Origin: Candidatus Bathyarchaeota archaeon
GTDB taxonomy: Archaea; Thermoproteota; Bathyarchaeia; 40CM-2-53-6
Assembly: GCA_005884195.1 (NCBI GenBank)
Contig: VBBP01000054.1
Location: 1 to 64,000, forward strand
Length of the DNA stretch: 64,000 nt
Direction: 5' to 3'
Part shown: piece after piece, positions 1 through 7,822 of the stretch
Layout of the letters: the number at the start of each line of letters is the position of its first letter
Numbering within the stretch: the stretch's first letter is position 1
Position numbers and translations under genes: made by a program
Notes under the pieces: generated by a model
Told to the model about the DNA's origin: nothing
The model's input: only the letters and a program-made list of their open reading frames with translations
Database searches by the model: none

Positions 1-286
1 TAGGTTCGAAGATGTCAATTCTGCTCTTCTTAGCCAGTCGTTGCCCACAGGTTTCCCTTGCAGTATGTGGGTTTATTTCGGAAGCCAAAGAAAAATTGTC
101 TCAGGAAGGATTCATCTTACCTTGACCATGAGGACTTGACTATGCACTCAGGTCGGCGGTTGTCGCTCCTTGAATGTTGGTTAGGCTCGCGAAGAAGTTG
201 GACGAGCTCTTGAGGAGCACCGAAATTGCAAAGCGTTCTCACCCATATCTTGAGGGATTGAGTGGCATCGAGGCGGTCTTGATGCT

Positions 287-718
287 CTACTTCAGTTTCT
301 TGGGATCCCATTCGAGGGAGTCGCCGTTTATCTTCTCCGCCTTCAGTGCAGTCTTCAGTCCAATTAGGACGTTAGTGAAGGTATAACCTGCTCCGAGACG
401 GAGCACGTGGTGTACAACTGGCTGCTTGTGAAGCTGGTAGATTGAGTCTGAGGGGAAGGACGAGTTAAGCCAGAAGATGATCGGATTCTTGATCTTCCCA
501 TTGTACTGGACTAGTTGGCGGGCAAGAATGTGATTCGGTGGGTTATCGCGTGCATGGAGTCTCTCGTCAAACTCGAAGCTCTGCCCAACTTGGATCATGG
601 CGGTTCCTCTTCGTGCATGCAACATTACTTGGGGAGATAGTACGCAGGCCGGACACTTGGAGAGCCAGTCTCTCAACTGTTTCTCGTAAGACTCTACCGC
701 GTCGTCGAAAGAACTCAT
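287..718 (-). CDS. Hypothetical protein, 143 aa
   Basis: I do not recognise this family. The protein is soluble-looking, with no signal peptide or membrane helix. It has an acidic/aromatic N-terminus with a helical start (residues 1-20), a single pair of cysteines (CPAC, about residues 22-25) and a basic C-terminal tail. Amino-acid composition is that of a real protein, and competing frames on both strands are shorter or of odd composition. No partner gene is adjacent: bases 1-286 and 719-994 show no convincing coding sequence. Function unknown. Confidence 0.55.
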   Translation of the reverse strand: MSSFDDAVESYEKQLRDWLSKCPACVLSPQVMLHARRGTAMIQVGQSFEFDERLHARDNPPNHILARQLVQYNGKIKNPIIFWLNSSFPSDSIYQLHKQPVVHHVLRLGAGYTFTNVLIGLKTALKAEKINGDSLEWDPKKLK

Positions 719-994
719 CCCTAGTTAGATGGTGCCTCTTGATAATAGAGTTGTTGACAGGGTCATCATGGTAGAAGTTGTCTTTCCGGCTGGTCATCCG
801 CCAAAATTAAGGAAATGTAAGAATCTTGGTCTGGCCGTGAAAGTAGGATATTGCCAAGTCTAGACCTCTCCAGTTTCATCTTCTTCGGCGGGGTTCAATT
901 CGTGGTTCCTTGCCCGGAGGAACAGCCCTCGTTACGCGCGTTTCCTTTGACGAGTTCAATGCATTAGATCCGATTCTTTCCTGCCCTCACTAAG

Positions 995-2005
995 CTACGA
1001 CTTTAAAGTGGTTCCGCATGCACCGCATTTCGATTTCCCCGCTGGAACTTGTGCGCCGCAAATATTGCAAAACCTAGGTGCTGCTGCCGCGTATACATAC
1101 CTTGGAAACTCTACCGGGGCGCTCTTTTGAATTGAGACTGCGCTCTTTGGGTCATTTCCTCCAATGGAGGTCGATGGCATGACAGGCGAAACAGGGACTT
1201 CACCGAGGGTTTCCTTAAGTTTTCGATCATTTGCTAAACGATTGATTCGATTCGAAAGGGGGGGATGTGTAAATGATGGTCCGTCGTAATGTATATCGCG
1301 CAAATACGTCAGGGCTCGGATCATCGAATTCTTTCCGAGCACTTCGGCGGAACGATGATCGGCGCTGTATTCAAGTTTCCATGAAAGAGGTATTTCGGCA
1401 AATACTATTCCCGCAAAAATCGTCCAAACTAGAATAGTACCGCCGGGGAAAGATTTTGTGATCAGGTATAGACTTATCGCCAATACCATGAGTAAGGGAA
1501 ATAGCATAGCCTTGATGAGAACATGATGTTGTATCCCATGTGCGAGCTCGTGGCCGATAATCCCAGTTAGCTCCTGATCATCCATGCTCTGGACAAGTTT
1601 CTCCCCAACGATAATGCGACTCCTTCCAACATTAGCAGCATTAGCTGATCTAGGAAGAATGAAGGGTCTGACGGGTTTCCTGATCATCATTCGCTGTTCT
1701 GTGTGAGAAACAAGTAGTCGAAGCCTATCCTTCAAACTTTGATCAATCAGTTTCTTTCGTCTGGTCAGCTTACGATAGTATCCGAGGACTATCACCAAAC
1801 CGATGGACGTGTAGAACAATATCTGCAGGCTGCGAGCCAATTGCAAAGCGAATGGATAAACTAGGAGCGAAGCCTGGGTTAGATCGAGGAATGAAGCAAT
1901 CGCATAAATTGAACCGGAGACCAACATTAGGCTGAAAAGGGCGATCTGGGACCAGAACCAGATTTGCCAAACAATCTGTCGCTTGGGGCTCTTATTCATG
2001 GACAT
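995..2005 (-). CDS. HtpX-like M48 family membrane metallopeptidase with C-terminal zinc ribbon
   Basis: Predicted zinc-dependent endopeptidase in the cytoplasmic membrane, of the type that degrades misfolded membrane proteins. The 336-residue product has two N-terminal membrane helices (about residues 15-40 and 55-78), the zinc-binding HELAH motif at 152-156, two further hydrophobic segments (about 163-183 and 190-208) and the downstream EYSAD element (212-216) that supplies the third zinc ligand in M48 peptidases. The C-terminus adds a small zinc ribbon (CxxC at 313-316 and 327-330), a fusion not needed for catalysis and possibly a substrate or partner site. It is monocistronic as far as seen. 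M48 membership is firm; the substrate is unknown. Confidence 0.88.
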   Translation of the reverse strand: MSMNKSPKRQIVWQIWFWSQIALFSLMLVSGSIYAIASFLDLTQASLLVYPFALQLARSLQILFYTSIGLVIVLGYYRKLTRRKKLIDQSLKDRLRLLVSHTEQRMMIRKPVRPFILPRSANAANVGRSRIIVGEKLVQSMDDQELTGIIGHELAHGIQHHVLIKAMLFPLLMVLAISLYLITKSFPGGTILVWTIFAGIVFAEIPLSWKLEYSADHRSAEVLGKNSMIRALTYLRDIHYDGPSFTHPPLSNRINRLANDRKLKETLGEVPVSPVMPSTSIGGNDPKSAVSIQKSAPVEFPRYVYAAAAPRFCNICGAQVPAGKSKCGACGTTLKS

Positions 2006-2163
2006 AATTTAACCCTAACATCGATCATAAACGAGTATCCTCTGTAGTTGGATTGGAGTGCACTGGATAACGTTCCTGGTGCGGGGGTGAACGGCAAACT
2101 ATAGGTGCAAATCCCTTACCAACAGAATACATTCTTCCCCGACTATTCCGCAGGTGGTTTTCA

Positions 2164-2805
2164 TTACGACTCTTCCATCCACCCAAGGAAATTACCAGAC
2201 TTATCCAATAGAAATGGTAGTATTCGCACCCCCTCCCCCACAATATTGCCAGTTTTAGGGTCGCGAGCTATCTTGGTGACCCATTCGTATCCGTAATCAT
2301 AGTCTCCATGGTTCCACCACTCCATTGGAAGCACCTCAATCATGTTCTCAGAAGGCTTCATCACCCAAATCGTTTGGTTCCGGGGCCCATGAGCCACCAC
2401 TGAACCCAATACCAACAGTTCTCCGATGGAGTGCATTGCGTCGGGAAACTGATGTGTAAGTCTCCCAAGCTCTTCGGGGTAAGAGACGTTTGTTTCTGCA
2501 ACTTTGTCTGAGACGAACTCAACGGGCGCCTCACCGCTCTTCCGACGCACTTCAAGATTCGGAATTGAAAGAAGAGGTTTCAGAGAGCGAGTATCAACCA
2601 TCATCAAACGTAGACCATGAAATCGAATTTCGGATTCGCGTTTGAACCCGAGCTGTTTCAAAACCCCGGTGGTTGGTTTCATCGTCTCCGTGCTGGTATG
2701 ATACCAGAAGCATAGTCGATCTGTTCCGATCGGAAGAATGTAACAGTAGCCACCAAATGCGAAAAAGTCCTCTCGTCTTTCCTCATTGCCCAGAACTACT
2801 CCCAT
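2164..2805 (-). CDS. Hypothetical protein, 213 aa, possibly lacking its true N-terminus
   Basis: Unrecognised soluble protein with a mixed alpha/beta-like composition and aromatic-rich segments. Its ATG lies inside the end of a 34-codon reading frame (2796-2900, same strand, different phase). If the two frames are joined near 2800, the result reads as one continuous protein of about 245 residues. Either the small frame is a separate leader peptide or a one-base frameshift (real or a sequencing error) splits the gene. No membrane segment or catalytic motif is visible. Confidence 0.5.
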   Translation of the reverse strand: MGVVLGNEERREDFFAFGGYCYILPIGTDRLCFWYHTSTETMKPTTGVLKQLGFKRESEIRFHGLRLMMVDTRSLKPLLSIPNLEVRRKSGEAPVEFVSDKVAETNVSYPEELGRLTHQFPDAMHSIGELLVLGSVVAHGPRNQTIWVMKPSENMIEVLPMEWWNHGDYDYGYEWVTKIARDPKTGNIVGEGVRILPFLLDKSGNFLGWMEES

Positions 2806-2900
2806 GTGGTCTGAGACAGTCCGCGAAGCCTGTTGAACTCGTCAGGTGGCAGGTAAATGCTCTTGAGCTTGTGACGAAGATACTTCGCGTACCGATCCAT
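2796..2900 (-). CDS. 34-codon ORF just upstream of the 213-aa hypothetical; probable split-off N-terminus
   Basis: ATG at 2900 opens a frame rich in basic residues and Tyr that stops at TAG (2796-2798), overlapping the ATG of the next gene (2803-2805) in another phase. Composition is protein-like (start MDRYAKYLRHKLKS). It is best explained as the N-terminus of the neighbouring 213-residue product separated by a frameshift. An independent small peptide is possible but less likely. Confidence 0.4.
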   Translation of the reverse strand: MDRYAKYLRHKLKSIYLPPDEFNRLRGLSQTTWE

Positions 2901-3110
2901 TTGTTTTCACCGAGTCCCATCGCGGTCCAATGATTCGATCAATCTATTCGCTTTTCTCATGAAGCGACCTTCTCGGTCGGCATTTCCAAGTCGTGTCCAA
3001 ACAACCGCTACCATGTGCGGTGCGCCAAAAGAGCATCAACTTTAGATTCAAATCGCAACCCAATTTTCAGGGTTTTTCCTTCGTGAAACTCGAAAATTAG
3101 GCTAGTGTGG

Positions 3111-3218
3111 TGCGGGGGGTGGGATTCGAACCCACGAAGGCCTTCGCCACAGGGTCCTAAGCCCTAGACAGGCCCTTTCGGACCTACTGCCCATTTGACC
3201 TGGCTATGGTACCCCCGC
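3111..3218 (-). tRNA. tRNA-Leu (UAG) with a 23-nt non-canonical intron
   Basis: Read on the minus strand, the gene has a perfect 7-bp acceptor stem (GCGGGGG/CCCCCGC, discriminator A), a type II D arm (3-bp stem, loop with AGCCAGGTCAAA), a long variable arm and a T arm with GTTCGAA. Removing 23 bases from inside the 5' strand of the anticodon stem gives a perfect CAGGG/CCCTG stem around loop CTTAGGA, so the anticodon is UAG. Without that removal only a weak stem is possible. The 85-nt mature size fits a leucine tRNA. A second tRNA gene lies 11 bases upstream on the same strand, so the two are probably co-transcribed. Confidence 0.93.
3164..3186 (-). other. tRNA-Leu intron at position 29/30 with bulge-helix-bulge fold
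   Basis: The inserted 23 bases fold as a textbook splicing-endonuclease substrate. A 4-bp helix (GGGC of the 5' exon with GUCU of the intron) is flanked by two 3-nt bulges (AGU and AGG), with an inner 6-bp hairpin (AGGUCC/GGGCCU) closed by a GAAA loop. Cutting after the second base of each bulge restores the perfect anticodon stem. Canonical archaeal tRNA introns sit at 37/38, so this is a non-canonical site. Confidence 0.85.
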
Positions 3219-3229
3219 GTCCATTATGG

Positions 3230-3388
3230 TGCTCCGGGCGGGACTTTCTGCGGCCTGGGCCGCTTTCGAACCCGCGATCAACGGCTTAAGAGACGTCACT
3301 CTTCTCTGCCGCTTGCCCGGCGGAGCTCGATTGGCCGCCTGTATCTTGGCTAAGGCCGCTATGCTAAACCGGGCTACACCACCGGAGC
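3230..3388 (-). tRNA. Interrupted tRNA gene, anticodon unresolved (Glu-like acceptor and D arm)
   Basis: Minus-strand gene with a perfect 7-bp acceptor stem (GCTCCGG/CCGGAGC, discriminator A), a D arm reading GTGTAGCCCGGTTTAGCAT and a T stem GCGGG/CCCGC. The acceptor and D arm look like archaeal tRNA-Glu. Two interruptions are needed to reach tRNA size: 21 nt in the T loop and about 62 nt in the anticodon loop, between stem strands GCGGC and GCCGT. Simple removals give anticodons CUU, UUU, UAU or UAG, none matching a Glu body and none with a clean bulge-helix-bulge fold, so the identity is left open. More than one intron in the anticodon loop is possible. Confidence 0.8.
3244..3264 (-). other. 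T-loop intron (position 59/60) in the second tRNA gene
   Basis: The T loop would read TTCGAAT if 21 bases are removed. The insert forms a hairpin (GCGGCC/GGCCGC) with 3-nt bulges AAA and AGT on either side of a short TTCG/AGAA helix (three pairs plus one mismatch). Cuts after the second base of each bulge give exactly a normal 7-base T loop. The geometry is right, though one helix position is mismatched. Confidence 0.8.
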
Positions 3389-3448
3389 ATCGCTCGGGCC
3401 CGTATGTCACAGCCTTTTACCTTTTTTGTCAGCACCCCAACGCGTTCC

Positions 3449-4216
3449 TTACACAGGCTTGGAGTTTTCCCATAGAAATTCGAAGTAGATCTTTCCAAAC
3501 TTTACTAGTCCTTCGTGATCAGAGGAAATGGCTAGGGTGAGTCCTTTCTCGGGCTCCTCGCCGAGGAGAATGATTATTTCGCTACTGTCTGATATCATTC
3601 CTCCACCGAACATTTGTTCACGAACCCTGACTTCGGCAAGTCCCTTGAGTCTCTTGATCACGTCCTTTCCAGTGACGCTTGGCACCATCAGAGAGACCTT
3701 GATGCCTCGGCTGATCATGAGAGATAACAGTGGGGTTGCCATCGAGATTACCGACTCAGGAACTATTGGCATTGCTACAAGCAGTTCTTTCCGAGTCCGA
3801 CCTAGGGTCTCCCTTATCCTATCAAGAATGTTGTTCTGTCCCCTAACAATCCATATGTCAGGTCTCTCTTGGACTCCTTTCTTCTCGTAGATAGGCTGCA
3901 GTTCCGACAGGGCATCGGTCTGACTGGACTTCAACGTATTCTCCATTCTGACCCTTGATGAGTCGAGGGCAGTCCTAGGGGGCTTTGGAAAATACCTACT
4001 CGGCCTGCCTTGTTCAATCTCTACCCAGCCTTTTCTTTCGAGGTTCCCCAAGATCTCGTATATTTTTGAGTATGGAATCGCGGCGGTTGTGCTTAGCTGG
4101 CTGGCAGGCATCGGACCAGACTCGACTAGTCCAATGTAGGCCTTTACCTCGTACTCTGTGAGGTCAAAGTCCTTCAGGGCTCTACGAGTTCTTTCAGAGA
4201 CGGGCATTTCATCCAC
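3449..4216 (-). CDS. TrmB-family transcriptional regulator
   Basis: 255 residues: an N-terminal winged helix (about 15-80) with the TrmB-type signature LTEYEVKAYIGLVESGP, followed by a coiled linker and a C-terminal effector/dimerisation domain resembling the phospholipase-D-like half of TrmB proteins (about 110-250). Such proteins usually bind sugars or other small ligands and act at promoters as repressors or activators. It is divergent from the Mrp-type gene at 4315, whose promoter region of about 100 bp it shares, so it may control itself and that gene (inference). The ligand is unknown. Confidence 0.85.
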   Translation of the reverse strand: MDEMPVSERTRRALKDFDLTEYEVKAYIGLVESGPMPASQLSTTAAIPYSKIYEILGNLERKGWVEIEQGRPSRYFPKPPRTALDSSRVRMENTLKSSQTDALSELQPIYEKKGVQERPDIWIVRGQNNILDRIRETLGRTRKELLVAMPIVPESVISMATPLLSLMISRGIKVSLMVPSVTGKDVIKRLKGLAEVRVREQMFGGGMISDSSEIIILLGEEPEKGLTLAISSDHEGLVKFGKIYFEFLWENSKPV

Positions 4217-4314
4217 CGCTCAGGCACGACAAACCTGTTCTGTGCGAGGAATGAAGGAGGGTGTAAATACGCAAGGAGGCAAGCTAGTCGTGTCTCGAAC
4301 TGGAGGATGTTTCT

Positions 4315-5466
4315 GTGGTTGATAAGAACCTGATTATGGAGAGGCTGAAGGGCGTGCTTGACCCCGAGATAGGCCGAAGCATTGTAGACCTGAATATGGT
4401 GCGGGATATCACAGTCGATAACGGCAATGTCACCGTCAAGATCGCCTTGACGGTAGCTCATTGTCCACTTGCCAAGACCCTTCAAACCGATGTGGAAAAT
4501 GCAGTGCGAAAGCCTGGCGACGTGGAATCTGTCAAAGTGGAGACAACGACCATGACGAGAAGAGAGCTTGAAGAGCTTAGGCTCAGACTGCAAACCGCTT
4601 CGACCGCTTCGTCTACGCAGAAAGATGGTCTAGCTGTCGGTCCGGGAATTGAACGTCTTGGCAAGCGAGGTATACGCAGCATAATAGCGATAATCTCCGG
4701 AAAGGGCGGCGTCGGGAAGTCCTTCGTCACGAGCGTGCTTGCTTCGGAGCTGAAGAAACGAGGCTACGAGGTAGGAGTTCTCGATGCTGACCTCACCGGG
4801 CCGAGCATCGCAAAAGTTCTAGGTGTGACCGGAAAGCCGTACAAGGGGGCCGGCGGTGGCATCGTTCCCCTCAGAACCACGAGTGGAATCAAAGTCATGT
4901 CGATAAATCTCGTACTAGAAGATCCCAGCATGCCGGTCATCTGGCGTGGACCTATTGTCAACAGCGTAATTCGCCAGTTGTACTGGGATGTTGACTGGGG
5001 AGACCTCCACTACCTGCTAGTGGATCTGCCGCCGGGAACAAGCGATGCACCGCTAACCGTGTTTCAATCCTTGCCCCTGGACGGTGTGATCGTAGTCTCC
5101 TCCCCTCAAGACCTTGCCTCTATGATAGTGTCCAAGTCTGTCAATATGGCCAAGAAGATGAACGCACCGATACTCGGTCTTGTAGAAAACATGAGCTATC
5201 TCAAGTGTCCCAGTTGCGGGGATATGATGAAGTTGTTCGGAGAGCCTAGAGGAGAGAAGCTGGCATTGAGTCAAGGCGTGCCTTTCTTAGGGGCTGTTCC
5301 GCTAGACCCAGCGATTGCTAGGCTTTCAGATGAGGGAAGAATAGAGGAATATTCTAGCCCAATAATCGCAAGCATAGCCGACGAGCTTAGAGCCAGAGCC
5401 GCCAAACAGGCTGATCAGCTTGCCCAAGCACTTCCCATCGCCTGGTCAATGGAACCATCGTCATAG
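4315..5466 (+). CDS. Mrp/ApbC-type P-loop ATPase (iron-sulfur cluster carrier) with N-terminal MIP18 domain
   Basis: Predicted cytosolic scaffold/carrier that binds a 4Fe-4S cluster and transfers it to apo-proteins in an ATP-dependent way. Residues 1-80 form a MIP18 (DUF59) domain with DPEIG at 16-20 and a conserved Cys (about residue 50). The ATPase has a deviant Walker A, GKGGVGKS (about 129-136), DLPPGT at 237-242, and the cluster-binding CPSC at 298-301. The start is GTG with a GGAGG ribosome-binding site 13 bases upstream. The protein is full length (383 aa) and divergent from the TrmB regulator. Confidence 0.92.
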   Translation: MVDKNLIMERLKGVLDPEIGRSIVDLNMVRDITVDNGNVTVKIALTVAHCPLAKTLQTDVENAVRKPGDVESVKVETTTMTRRELEELRLRLQTASTASSTQKDGLAVGPGIERLGKRGIRSIIAIISGKGGVGKSFVTSVLASELKKRGYEVGVLDADLTGPSIAKVLGVTGKPYKGAGGGIVPLRTTSGIKVMSINLVLEDPSMPVIWRGPIVNSVIRQLYWDVDWGDLHYLLVDLPPGTSDAPLTVFQSLPLDGVIVVSSPQDLASMIVSKSVNMAKKMNAPILGLVENMSYLKCPSCGDMMKLFGEPRGEKLALSQGVPFLGAVPLDPAIARLSDEGRIEEYSSPIIASIADELRARAAKQADQLAQALPIAWSMEPSS

Positions 5467-5535
5467 ACCTCATCCCTTCCGAATGACGTCGTGTGAGCCC
5501 GCGCACCGCCCACTGGGCTAAAACCCATGACGAAT

Positions 5536-5543
5536 CTTTTAAC
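5536..5543 (+). promoter_or_regulatory. TATA box for the DUF1858-like gene
   Basis: CTTTTAAC lies about 45 bases before the ATG at 5584, followed by a purine-rich ribosome-binding site (GAGGAAGGGA, ending just before the start). Spacing fits an archaeal promoter with a short leader. Confidence 0.45.
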
Positions 5544-5583
5544 ACAAGTTCTGCACTACATGCTTGAATAGAGGAAGGGAAGA

Positions 5584-6030
5584 ATGGTCTCCAAGAAGCG
5601 AGTCATGGGCCGAAAGGCGAAACCGAAAGCTGGGAAGAAGACCAAGGCACTAAAGACTCTCAAACCAAAGAAAACCGTTCGGAAGCCCGAGATGGTCAGG
5701 CTCCTCGCTGATCCCGCTTCAGTCACACCGCTGCCCATCCGCGTCGAGTCCTTTGATCAACCTGTGCCAAAGGTAACTATCGAAAACATTCGTGGTGACA
5801 CTGCGATTGGGGACTTGCTCGTGGCTTTTCCACGTATCAGGGAGGTATTGGTTGGGAAGGGACTAAAGTTGGAGGCTGAAGAAGCCGGGGACATTTACAT
5901 GACTCTCGACGCCTTTAGCGCTATGAACGGGCTCCGGACAGATAGTCTCGTGGAGGAAGTTGTCAATGTCGCTAAGATTGCGCCACCTCAGCCACCATTC
6001 CCTCAGCTTGCTGCACCTCCTCTGACATGA
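5584..6030 (+). CDS. Lysine-rich protein with DUF1858-like domain
   Basis: 148 residues. The first 40 are extremely basic (Lys/Arg about half), typical of nucleic-acid contact or an unstructured tail. Residues about 65-128 resemble the DUF1858 fold (IGDLLVAFPRIREVLVGKGL and a following Leu-rich half). The cysteines often seen in that family are absent. The C-terminus is Pro-rich. It follows the Mrp-type Fe-S carrier by 117 bp, and DUF1858 proteins often sit near redox or Fe-S genes, so a related role is possible, but nothing here proves it. Confidence 0.7.
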   Translation: MVSKKRVMGRKAKPKAGKKTKALKTLKPKKTVRKPEMVRLLADPASVTPLPIRVESFDQPVPKVTIENIRGDTAIGDLLVAFPRIREVLVGKGLKLEAEEAGDIYMTLDAFSAMNGLRTDSLVEEVVNVAKIAPPQPPFPQLAAPPLT

Positions 6031-6096
6031 ATAGGCCCCGACTGCTAACGTTTTGCGGGATACAATGAGCTTGTCAAGCTAGACGGAGCGCTTACT

Positions 6097-6375
6097 GTGT
6101 TGCAGGTTCGGGCACGAGTCTTGATCAGGGGCTTAGTGCAGGGTGTCTTTTTCCGTAGACAAATAGTGGCCCTTGCCCGTCGGTTGCATGTTGTTGGCTG
6201 GGTAAGGAATCTTCCAGACGGTGGGGTGGAAGCGGTCATGGAGGGTGAGAAGGAAAAGCTTGACGAGTTGGTTCAATTTTGCAATGTAGGCCCTTCAGGA
6301 GCTAGGGTGAAAAGTGTCGAAGTGGAATGGTCCGAGTCTACAGGGGAGTTTCGTGGTTTTAGGATAGCCCATTGA
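6097..6375 (+). CDS. acyP: Acylphosphatase
   Basis: Small cytosolic enzyme that hydrolyses the carboxyl-phosphate bond of acylphosphates. The 92-residue sequence carries the family pattern GLVQGVFFRRQIVALARRL near the N-terminus (catalytic Arg in the VFFR context) and GWVRNLPDGGVEAVMEG, including the catalytic Asn. Length matches the family. The start is GTG (6097); a TTG follows immediately. The gene stands between unrelated genes and ends 24 bp before the convergent hypothetical at 6400. Confidence 0.92.
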   Translation: MLQVRARVLIRGLVQGVFFRRQIVALARRLHVVGWVRNLPDGGVEAVMEGEKEKLDELVQFCNVGPSGARVKSVEVEWSESTGEFRGFRIAH

Positions 6376-6399
6376 ACTGGGATGACGTTTTTGTTGGCT

Positions 6400-6825
6400 C
6401 TACGACTGTTCGGGTTGAGAGTTGAATTCTTCGTAGAACTTTCTCGCAATGTCCACCGCATCGCTGCTCTTCTTAAGTAGAGTCTGGTACTCTAAATGAG
6501 AGTTTCCTGCCAGAGAGGCTGCTTTGGAGAAATACTTGTTCACTCCGGCCAGGTCGGATTTGTACAAAGAGATCCCGCCCGCTATCCTGTAACTGACTTC
6601 CGCCCTTAGGTTGTTTCCTTGGGCTTCGAAGTCTTGAGCCTCTGTCAGGACTCGTTCCAATGGGATCGTTATTTTCTTGGGATCGAGGAACATGAGTCGA
6701 GACATTGCACGATACAGATCGTCGTCTCCGTGGCACAGTTCCTTCAGCCTGTTCGCGATCAGCATTTCCGGCCCAACTTCGTCGGACGTGGCTTTCTGTT
6801 TCGGCTTGCCGAAGCCTAGCTTCAA
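6400..6825 (-). CDS. Conserved-looking helical hypothetical protein, 141 aa
   Basis: Unrecognised, almost entirely alpha-helical, with Ala/Leu spacing reminiscent of TPR-type helical hairpins (for example the stretch AEVSYRIAGGISLYKSD near residue 80, then a helix containing NKYFSKAASLAG). The N-terminal 20 residues are Lys/Gly-rich and probably flexible. There is no membrane segment. It is convergent with acylphosphatase. Possibly a protein-interaction module; no function can be assigned. Confidence 0.65.
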   Translation of the reverse strand: MKLGFGKPKQKATSDEVGPEMLIANRLKELCHGDDDLYRAMSRLMFLDPKKITIPLERVLTEAQDFEAQGNNLRAEVSYRIAGGISLYKSDLAGVNKYFSKAASLAGNSHLEYQTLLKKSSDAVDIARKFYEEFNSQPEQS

Positions 6826-6929
6826 GGTGTTAGGGGCCTCCTAGTATCCGTAGCCTCCTCTAGTGAGCAATTTAAAGGGATTGAGTCTTCATGAAGCACG
6901 ACCAAGTGCTAACCAAGGAGGCGGGATCC

Positions 6930-7040
6930 GTGAATGTAGAGGACAAAATGATTCGCAGGAAAGAATCCAAGGATAAGGCTCGCAAGCGAAAGAGAGGGCC
7001 ATATAGAAAATCGTCCAGTGGAAGAATCATCAAGTATTGA
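6930..7040 (+). CDS. Small very basic protein, 36 aa
   Basis: A short frame ending at TGA (7038-7040) encodes a Lys/Arg-rich peptide (core RRKESKDKARKRKRGPYRK). GTG at 6930 is the preferred start because AAGGAGG lies 8-9 bases upstream. An in-frame ATG at 6891 would add 13 residues but has no such site. A TATA-like AATTTAAA lies near 6869. Composition suggests nucleic-acid or ribosome binding, like other tiny archaeal basic proteins; this is inference. Confidence 0.55.
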   Translation: MNVEDKMIRRKESKDKARKRKRGPYRKSSSGRIIKY

Positions 7041-7143
7041 GACCCTGTTGAATCACAACCCTATTGTAAGATTGACTTATCGCACAAGGGTAGTACCGCT
7101 TGCTCAGTCCATAAGCGAATTCTTTCTTGACCCTTACGGTTAC

Positions 7144-7593
7144 CTAGTGATGGATTGGGATTTTTCTATATTTAGCAATACTGCTGGGCTCAATGCTTAC
7201 GGTTTCAGCACAGCTGTGGTGCCCGAAACAAATAGTGCAATGCTCAACGTCCCAGCTAGGGTCGACCTTCCTGCACGTCTCACACATGAGACCCAAAGCA
7301 CGGATGTCGGTGCAAGCCTGACAGAAGCTTTTCGAAACGTCGATTGGGCTCGGGTTTCCGACCAGCATGGAGGCAATATCCTTGCTGATCTGACGAACTT
7401 CGCCCGCAGCTTCGAGGTCCACCGCTTCTCCCCGGACTTGGTGCCGGTACTTGCTGACTGCTGCTTGCGTAACCCCTAAACGTTCTGCGACTAGTTCCTG
7501 TTTCATTCCGTAATCTTCGATTAGCTCACGAGCTATCATTGCCCTCAATGCCGGAATAACGGATTTCGCGGCAACTTCGCAGGGAATGATCAA
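7144..7593 (-). CDS. COG2522-type archaeal helix-turn-helix regulator with cysteine cluster
   Basis: 149 residues. The N-terminal half is a Cro-like helix-turn-helix of the archaeal COG2522 type (VIPALRAMIARELIEDYG, then LVAERLGVTQAAVSKY as the recognition segment, about residues 35-52). The C-terminal half carries several cysteines (FCQAC, MCETC, HCTIC), suggesting a metal or Fe-S sensor. Family members are predicted transcription regulators. The gene is divergent from the MIP18 protein at 7823, so control of that promoter is possible. Confidence 0.82.
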   Translation of the reverse strand: MIIPCEVAAKSVIPALRAMIARELIEDYGMKQELVAERLGVTQAAVSKYRHQVRGEAVDLEAAGEVRQISKDIASMLVGNPSPIDVSKSFCQACTDIRALGLMCETCRKVDPSWDVEHCTICFGHHSCAETVSIEPSSIAKYRKIPIHH

Positions 7594-7783
7594 AAAGAGG
7601 CCATTCAGGAATTGGCCTTGGAATCTATTTAAACATGACCTACGTCATATTTTTCTCGGGGCAAGTAGTCTTTCGAAACGAAATCGCGCGGAATAAGCCC
7701 TGATTGTGATTCTCTGCGCTCTGAAAATCGCTCCAAAATCGTTCCTCCCTCGGAGGAATAATTGAAGCCTTATCTCAAGGAAG

Positions 7784-7791
7784 CTATAAAT
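7784..7791 (+). promoter_or_regulatory. TATA box upstream of the MIP18 gene
   Basis: CTATAAAT lies 32-39 bases before the ATG at 7823, with GGAG seven bases before the start. This is a near-ideal archaeal TATA box and spacing. Confidence 0.6.
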
Positions 7792-7822
7792 CAAAACAGG
7801 AAGACCTGTCGTATGGAGAACT

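Noticed and set aside
3230..3388. Reading the second tRNA as tRNA-Lys (CUU or UUU) by a simple single-intron removal
   Set aside because: The anticodon loop then resembles Lys, but the acceptor stem and D arm are not Lys-like and no bulge-helix-bulge fold supports the cut, so no identity was assigned.
7018..7479. Plus-strand ORF opposite the COG2522 regulator
   Set aside because: It is antisense to a well-recognised gene and has no protein-like pattern; a shadow frame.
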